The notes beneath the pieces were generated by a model. The model did no database searches and had not been told where the DNA came from. It worked only from the letters and a program-made list of their open reading frames with translations. A stretch of 64,000 bases of DNA from Utricularia gibba. Lineage: Eukaryota > Streptophyta > Magnoliopsida > Lamiales > Lentibulariaceae. Below, in pieces: positions 59,354-64,000 of the stretch. Where the stretch lies: contig NEEC01000020.1 in the NCBI GenBank assembly GCA_002189035.1, positions 1,860,001-1,924,000 of the forward strand, read 5' to 3'. The translations under genes and the position numbers were made by a program. How positions within the stretch are numbered: position 1 is the stretch's first letter; the number at the start of each line of letters is the position of its first letter.

Positions 59354-61846
59354 CTAATTCAATAGCTGAGAAGCCTTTTCATGAATTGTTTTCCAAGCTG
59401 CAACTACATGTCTTTCTTCTGTTAGTGGTGCTCCCACGGCGAATCGCAGTATGAATTTATTGGAGAGAACCTACAAATGGTTCAAACTTCCAATTTGTAA
59501 ACGACATACAAGTGAAGGAAAGCTAGCAGAACAAGATCATGGACATACAGTGTGGGAGATGAAGAGAGTCCCACTGGAGTTTACAGCATCCAACAGGCTG
59601 CGGTTTAGTTCATTTGCAAGGTGTTCTTTACCACCAGATGGCGGGCAAAGGCGAAAGCAGACTAGAGAGAATTTTCGTGGCACAACCACCTGCAGATCAA
59701 TACGTTCAAGGAATCATCGAACAATAAAAAGTCAGTAACAGGCCCTGTGATGAGATCCAATGAAAAGCACATGAAAACACCTCAAATCTTGGGTCTTGCT
59801 TCACAAGCTCCTCGAAGGTAATGGCCAATTTGATGTGATTCCTTATGTATGCCCGCAAGTTTTCGAGCCCATAAAGCCTCAAAACCATATACAACTTTAG
59901 AGATCTGGAATATAGGAGCATAAGTTCAATCACATGAGTGTCAAAGCTGACATTGAATCAACTCCCAACAAGCAATAAGGCAATAATAGTGGCTACAAGA
60001 AAGCTCAGTATGTCATAGACCTAAAACGCCGTCCCAAAGGTATTTGCCAGTCCTTGTAATCAACCACCTTATCATCTAGCGAAGCCTGATCAACAACCAA
60101 AAAAATTGTAATACGTGATAACCAAAAAATAAAAAAAAAAGCGAGAGAGAGAGAAGAAGAGAAGCCACTGATAATAACTTGCTTTGTTTTTTAGGTACTC
60201 GGGATTGGTTGATAATGACTGGATGAGAGCCCCTTTATCCTATTGAAAACATATCACACTTCAGAAATTTTAGTGCGTTCAGTTGAGTCTATCAAAGAGA
60301 TTAGACTACTTACTTTCACCCACAAGGCCGAGCAGTCGAAGTTGGTCAAAAACCACTTGTGTGCATTCATGTTGAAAGAGTCAGCCGCCTCAACTCCATG
60401 AATATAGTGATTCAATTCGGGGCAAATACAAGCACTCCCAGCATAGGCAGCATCCACATGGAGCCATATTTGATTAGCCTAAAATGCTCTCAAAACATTG
60501 AAATTACATTCCCACAAGCGGTTTTATAAAGATTGCAGTGCAGTTACACATAAGTTGCTTACCTTTGCAACCGTTGCAAGTTCACTCAGAGAGTCAACAG
60601 AACCTGATGATGTTGTTCCGACCTGCAAAAAATGAGCAAAAAGTTCAATCACGATGAAAAGAAGAAACATTTAATTAACTGAATCAATTTGCCTCCACTC
60701 AACTTACAGTAGCACACAGGAAGAAAGGGATTAAACCAGAGGCTATGTCATGCGAGATTGCATCACTGAGGGTTTTAGGTGACAAGGAATAATCTGTAGA
60801 AGAATCTGCTTCAAGAACTCGACAATTTTCCTCATAAATCCCTAGAATCTGCCATAAAAATGTGAATAATGAAGGTGTTTCTCACAAAGTTATCAACCAT
60901 CACTGTACCTTGCAGGCTTTCAGTAAACTAGAATGAGTCTGATCAGAGCTATAAGCCACGAGTTTGCCGATGGCATCTTTTCCAATTCTCTTAAGAACCT
61001 TATCGCGAGCAGCTATTAGCACAACTAAAACTGCTTCACTTGCAGTACCCTGTATTACTCCCCACCTCCTCCTGAGCATACAAGATGATCTTATCATTGA
61101 TAATAAATTTCATGATCACAAAATAAACATAAGCATTGACTTTCTGAGAGAATACCTGTAGACAGAAATTGGTTAGGAAGCTGAAGTGCTTTCCCCAGCC
61201 AATCGAGAACTATAGTTTCGAGTTCTGTAGCAGCAGGGGAAGCTATCCAACTAAATCCAACAATGTTTATGCCAGCACTTAGCATCTCCCCCAAGAATCC
61301 AGCCACACTACTATTGGATGGAAAATATGCAAAATAACCTGGGCTTTGCCAATGAGTCACTCCTGGCAATATTTTGTCTTTCACATCTATACACATAGAG
61401 TGTCCAAAATTTTAACAAGTTTTAGAAAGAATATCTTTAATAATTTGAAGACTTTATCTTTTCTACCATCCAAAACGCTTTGCAATGTTTCAGGGCGAGA
61501 TGGTGCAGCATCAGGGAGAAGTTCTCTCAGATATCCCGGCTAAAAATGCATACGCAAACTACCCATAAGCATCTGAGGAGTGTGGTAAGTTGTCCATTCA
61601 TTACAACAAAAAAATTAGTAAAAGAAAAACCTGGACTTGGCTTAGAACTGGAAAGGATTCTATGTTCTTGTAATAATCAGCAATGAAGTCCACCATCTTG
61701 TGGCCGTATTCCCTAAGCTGCTCTGAGTCCATTGGTTTCAATTCACCTTCCCTGTTACCCCGAAAGTGGAGGTCATCACTTAGCAATGACGAATAAGAGT
61801 AATCAACGTACATGTTAAAGCTTCCCCGCAATTGTTGAGCGTCCAT
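59354..61846 (-). CDS. Aromatic amino acid decarboxylase family gene, 12 exons, one frame break
   Basis: Exons: 61,846-61,631; 61,539-61,467; 61,386-61,156; 61,071-60,909; 60,848-60,708; 60,622-60,563; 60,478-60,314; 60,239-60,183; 60,085-60,021; 59,904-59,781; 59,689-59,549; 59,470-59,354. The product is a PLP-dependent group II decarboxylase of the plant TYDC/TDC/AADC/aldehyde-synthase family. Visible in order: [109 protein letters not shown] (the PLP lysine), [32 protein letters not shown] and [15 protein letters not shown]. Tyr in VVDYKDW is the form reported for decarboxylases (Phe in aldehyde synthases). Substrate is not inferable. Exon 4 is one base short after the exon 3 junction (GGGG in the glycine-rich loop), giving an early TAA; repaired length would be about 517 residues, normal for the family. 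Intron 8 appears to be GC-AG. The start at 61,846 is the first in-frame Met; later Mets at residues 12 and 39 are alternatives. Confidence 0.92.
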
Positions 61847-62009
61847 TGCCTTCAGCCACCCACGACGTTGCTGAGCGAGAATAAAGCAGCAAAAACGAAT
61901 GAGGATGAGAAATCCAAATCAACTCCATTCCGAATATCTCCATCAAGAAGGCCAATTTTTTTTTTGGTTCTTTTCCACTTTTGTGAACTTTTTTCTTTAT
62001 TGATAAATT

Positions 62010-62030
62010 CGATTTCTATATAAACTATAA
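62010..62030 (-). promoter_or_regulatory. Candidate TATA box of the decarboxylase gene
   Basis: The minus strand reads AGTTTATATAGAAATC about 170 bases upstream of the proposed start codon. A TATA element here would place transcription start near 61,990 and give a 5' leader of about 145 bases. This is position and motif only. Confidence 0.35.
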
Positions 62031-62049
62031 AATTTATTAATACAAACAA

Positions 62050-64000
62050 CGTTAATGTAATTTTAATTTATTACTACGAACCTTCGATGAGTGGAAGGAT
62101 ATCGGTTCTTTCCGGTGGACTGGCGCACGGACTCAGCGGAGAAGTCCACGGTGTCGCAGCGGTGGGGTGCTCGTAAAATCCGACTCGGTGGTTCTTCAAA
62201 ATAGATATACAGAAATGAGATGGATTTTGGGTGGCTGAGGTTTGGAGAGTTTGTTCACTCACCCTCCAAACTAATATAGTTTCCCAAATCATATGTTTTG
62301 ATTTCAAATGAATCAATTTTTCAACAGAAGAAAGATGTCCCTCAAAAATCAATATACTTACAATTCAATCAATGTAAATAATGACATACTCACAGAACAA
62401 AAAAAAATGAAAGAATTGAATTACATTAAATATAAACAAATTTTAATAAATCTAAAGTTTTTCAAAAACTCAACATGTAAGCATTATTTTCAAAATACAT
62501 TACACTTAGAAATTGTTATTAATGATAGTGAAGACTTTCGTATATAACTAAAGAAATAAGTCTATTTAAAGAAAAAATACAAATACTAATAATCAAGTAG
62601 GAACACATTAGCCTAACTTTACTCTAATTGGTTCAATTTAATTAGATTGATCTTATTTCCATATTCTTCATAGGTTTATTAATTGGTTTATAATCCTTCA
62701 AAAATTCATGATTCTTTCATACCCTTGATCTAATGATATTTGTTTCATTTTCATTCTCTGTCTTTGATAACTATGTTCTCATCATGAATTCTTCGTTGTT
62801 GTAAAAGTATTGAGAATGAAAATTCAACTATTTTACATAATGTAAAATACATTTTATTAAAAAATAATTTCATTTCCTTTGTCATAATTTATTAAATAAT
62901 ACTTATATTTCATTTTTTTATATCATTTTGGATATTTACATGCCTTTTTGACTTATTTCATTAAAAGAGAATAAATTTTAAGAATTTTCTTTTTACTGCG
63001 ATTTGAAATCAATAAATCTTTAAATAAAAGTCACATTTTCAATTGGTGACTAATTCTTATATTATTTTCTAATGCTTTTCAAGGTATTTTCCTGTTTCAA
63101 TCCTTTTTCCATGGCTTCAAGTTTGCAGTGGCCTTCCCCTTGCCACGACCGCCACTTGGATGCATCCATTGACAATTCCACTTTCTTATGCGGTAGGGTA
63201 GACATGGGCATGAATCATGCTTGCAACAACTCGAGGTCCAACCCACCTAGGTAGGTCTGTGGGTCAACCCAATTCGACTGGTTCACATGTTGACCCGAAT
63301 GTGGATCAATCTGTAGACTCGTACAGATCTTCAACAAACACAAAACAAATTTCGTGGCATTTTCTCCTCTAATCTTAGGGCAAAATATAAAACCTCTGTA
63401 TACAATCATCTCTAGCAAGGATTTCTCCAAAGGAATTAATCATTGAAATGAAAAGAAATGAGTGAGTGCCACATGACTATGGAATACAACGGAGACTTAC
63501 AAATCCTCACCCACAAATTGTAAATACATAATGTAACCATCTAATCTAAAGATATTAGCAATCCACGAACAAGAGGTGATTTTGAATCCAAGTCTATTCT
63601 CAAGAGACTGAATCTCTTGTAACCAGACTTTAAAAGAAAGGAAATTAGGAGACACACTTTAGAAAGAGAAGGAATTGGAAGTGATAATCTTAGTACACCA
63701 CTAGCTAAAAGTTTGATAAGTCAAGAGTGTTCAAGCACTCAAAAAAGAAGAAACTCCTCACAATATACATGAAATGAACTAAATGTCTTCAAACAGTATA
63801 TCTCTAGAATATTTAGACTTTAAAATTGAGCTCTAACATTACAAAGCCCAAAATAATTAAAAAAAAAGCCTAAAAAGTCCAATAACACACATGAAAGATG
63901 AGAAGATGTTTGGGTTCTAAGATAGATTTAAAGTCCAGTAGTTGAACTCCTTTAATGGTAAGACTTCAAACTCAATGTTATGGGACCTGGTTGTGATAGG
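62050..64000. other. No gene recognised
   Basis: Frames at 62,074-62,352 (-), 62,308-62,547 (+), 63,072-63,254 (+) and 63,215-63,430 (-) have no family I recognise. The block at 63,100-63,310 is GC-richer, with GGTCAACCCAATTCGACTGG-type text reminiscent of MITEs, but without defined ends. Confidence 0.4.

Noticed and set aside
61852-62049. Upstream frame as an extra first exon of the decarboxylase
   Set aside because: It has no splice-compatible link to exon 1 and no similarity to family N-termini; exon 1 already starts with Met at the expected distance from KPMDSEQLR.

Overview
The window reads as nuclear DNA of a flowering plant. It is AT-rich, has short GT-AG introns, carries plant-type Copia and Gypsy LTR elements, hAT, Mutator and PIF/Harbinger remnants, and contains decayed chloroplast fragments. 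I recognise only one conventional nuclear protein-coding gene. It is a 12-exon aromatic amino acid decarboxylase-family gene on the minus strand at 59,354-61,846, and one splice-junction region is out of frame by one base. Everything else I can name is mobile-element or organelle-derived sequence.

Layout. 1-1,400: AT-rich, with an unexplained GC-richer patch at about 60-370 and a dispersed repeat at 530-850 that recurs at 50,505-50,800. 1,400-1,800: Gypsy reverse transcriptase remnant (-). 1,977-8,546: an old Copia element with both LTRs, split by a truncated Gypsy copy (LTR 3,131-4,468 plus gag) and by a 1.3-kb solo LTR (5,851-7,155) with a perfect CGAAG target duplication. 10,745-11,215: chloroplast petB remnant. 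12,240-13,000: Copia gag remnant. 16,840-19,340: Gypsy/Athila-type ORF, half LTR and Gypsy RT. 21,290-23,080: hAT transposase pseudogene. 23,459-28,025: two inverted copies of one LTR-like repeat. 28,490-29,780 and 40,600-41,290: duplicated segment, one copy carrying a MITE-like insert. 31,080-32,830: Copia pol remnant. 32,985-36,190: mosaic of chloroplast fragments (cemA, accD, trnG, trnF) interrupted by a 1.49-kb PIF/Harbinger-like element with TTA duplication. 36,880-39,295: Mutator-like element flanked by inverted arrays of about 75-bp repeats. 41,521-42,199: non-autonomous hAT element. 45,396-46,559: solo LTR with AACTT duplication. 46,640-46,980: Myb/SANT-like remnant. 47,211-52,160: collinear chloroplast insertion accD-psaI-ycf4-cemA (-), including an uninterrupted psaI reading frame. 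52,673-58,020: LTRs and Athila-like leader/gag remnants. 59,354-61,846: decarboxylase gene. 62,160-64,000: nothing recognised.

The genes do not form an operon or pathway. The window is best read as a repeat-rich intergenic tract next to one low-copy metabolic gene. I saw no convincing new biological system. The most unusual signals are: a hairpin conserved with compensatory base changes across diverged LTR copies; the Mutator element whose stops are all TGA and which is bracketed by inverted tandem arrays; the collinear plastid insertion with an open psaI; and the decarboxylase gene's GC-AG intron and one-base frame loss in a G run. All family assignments are by eye from translated motifs and need database confirmation.
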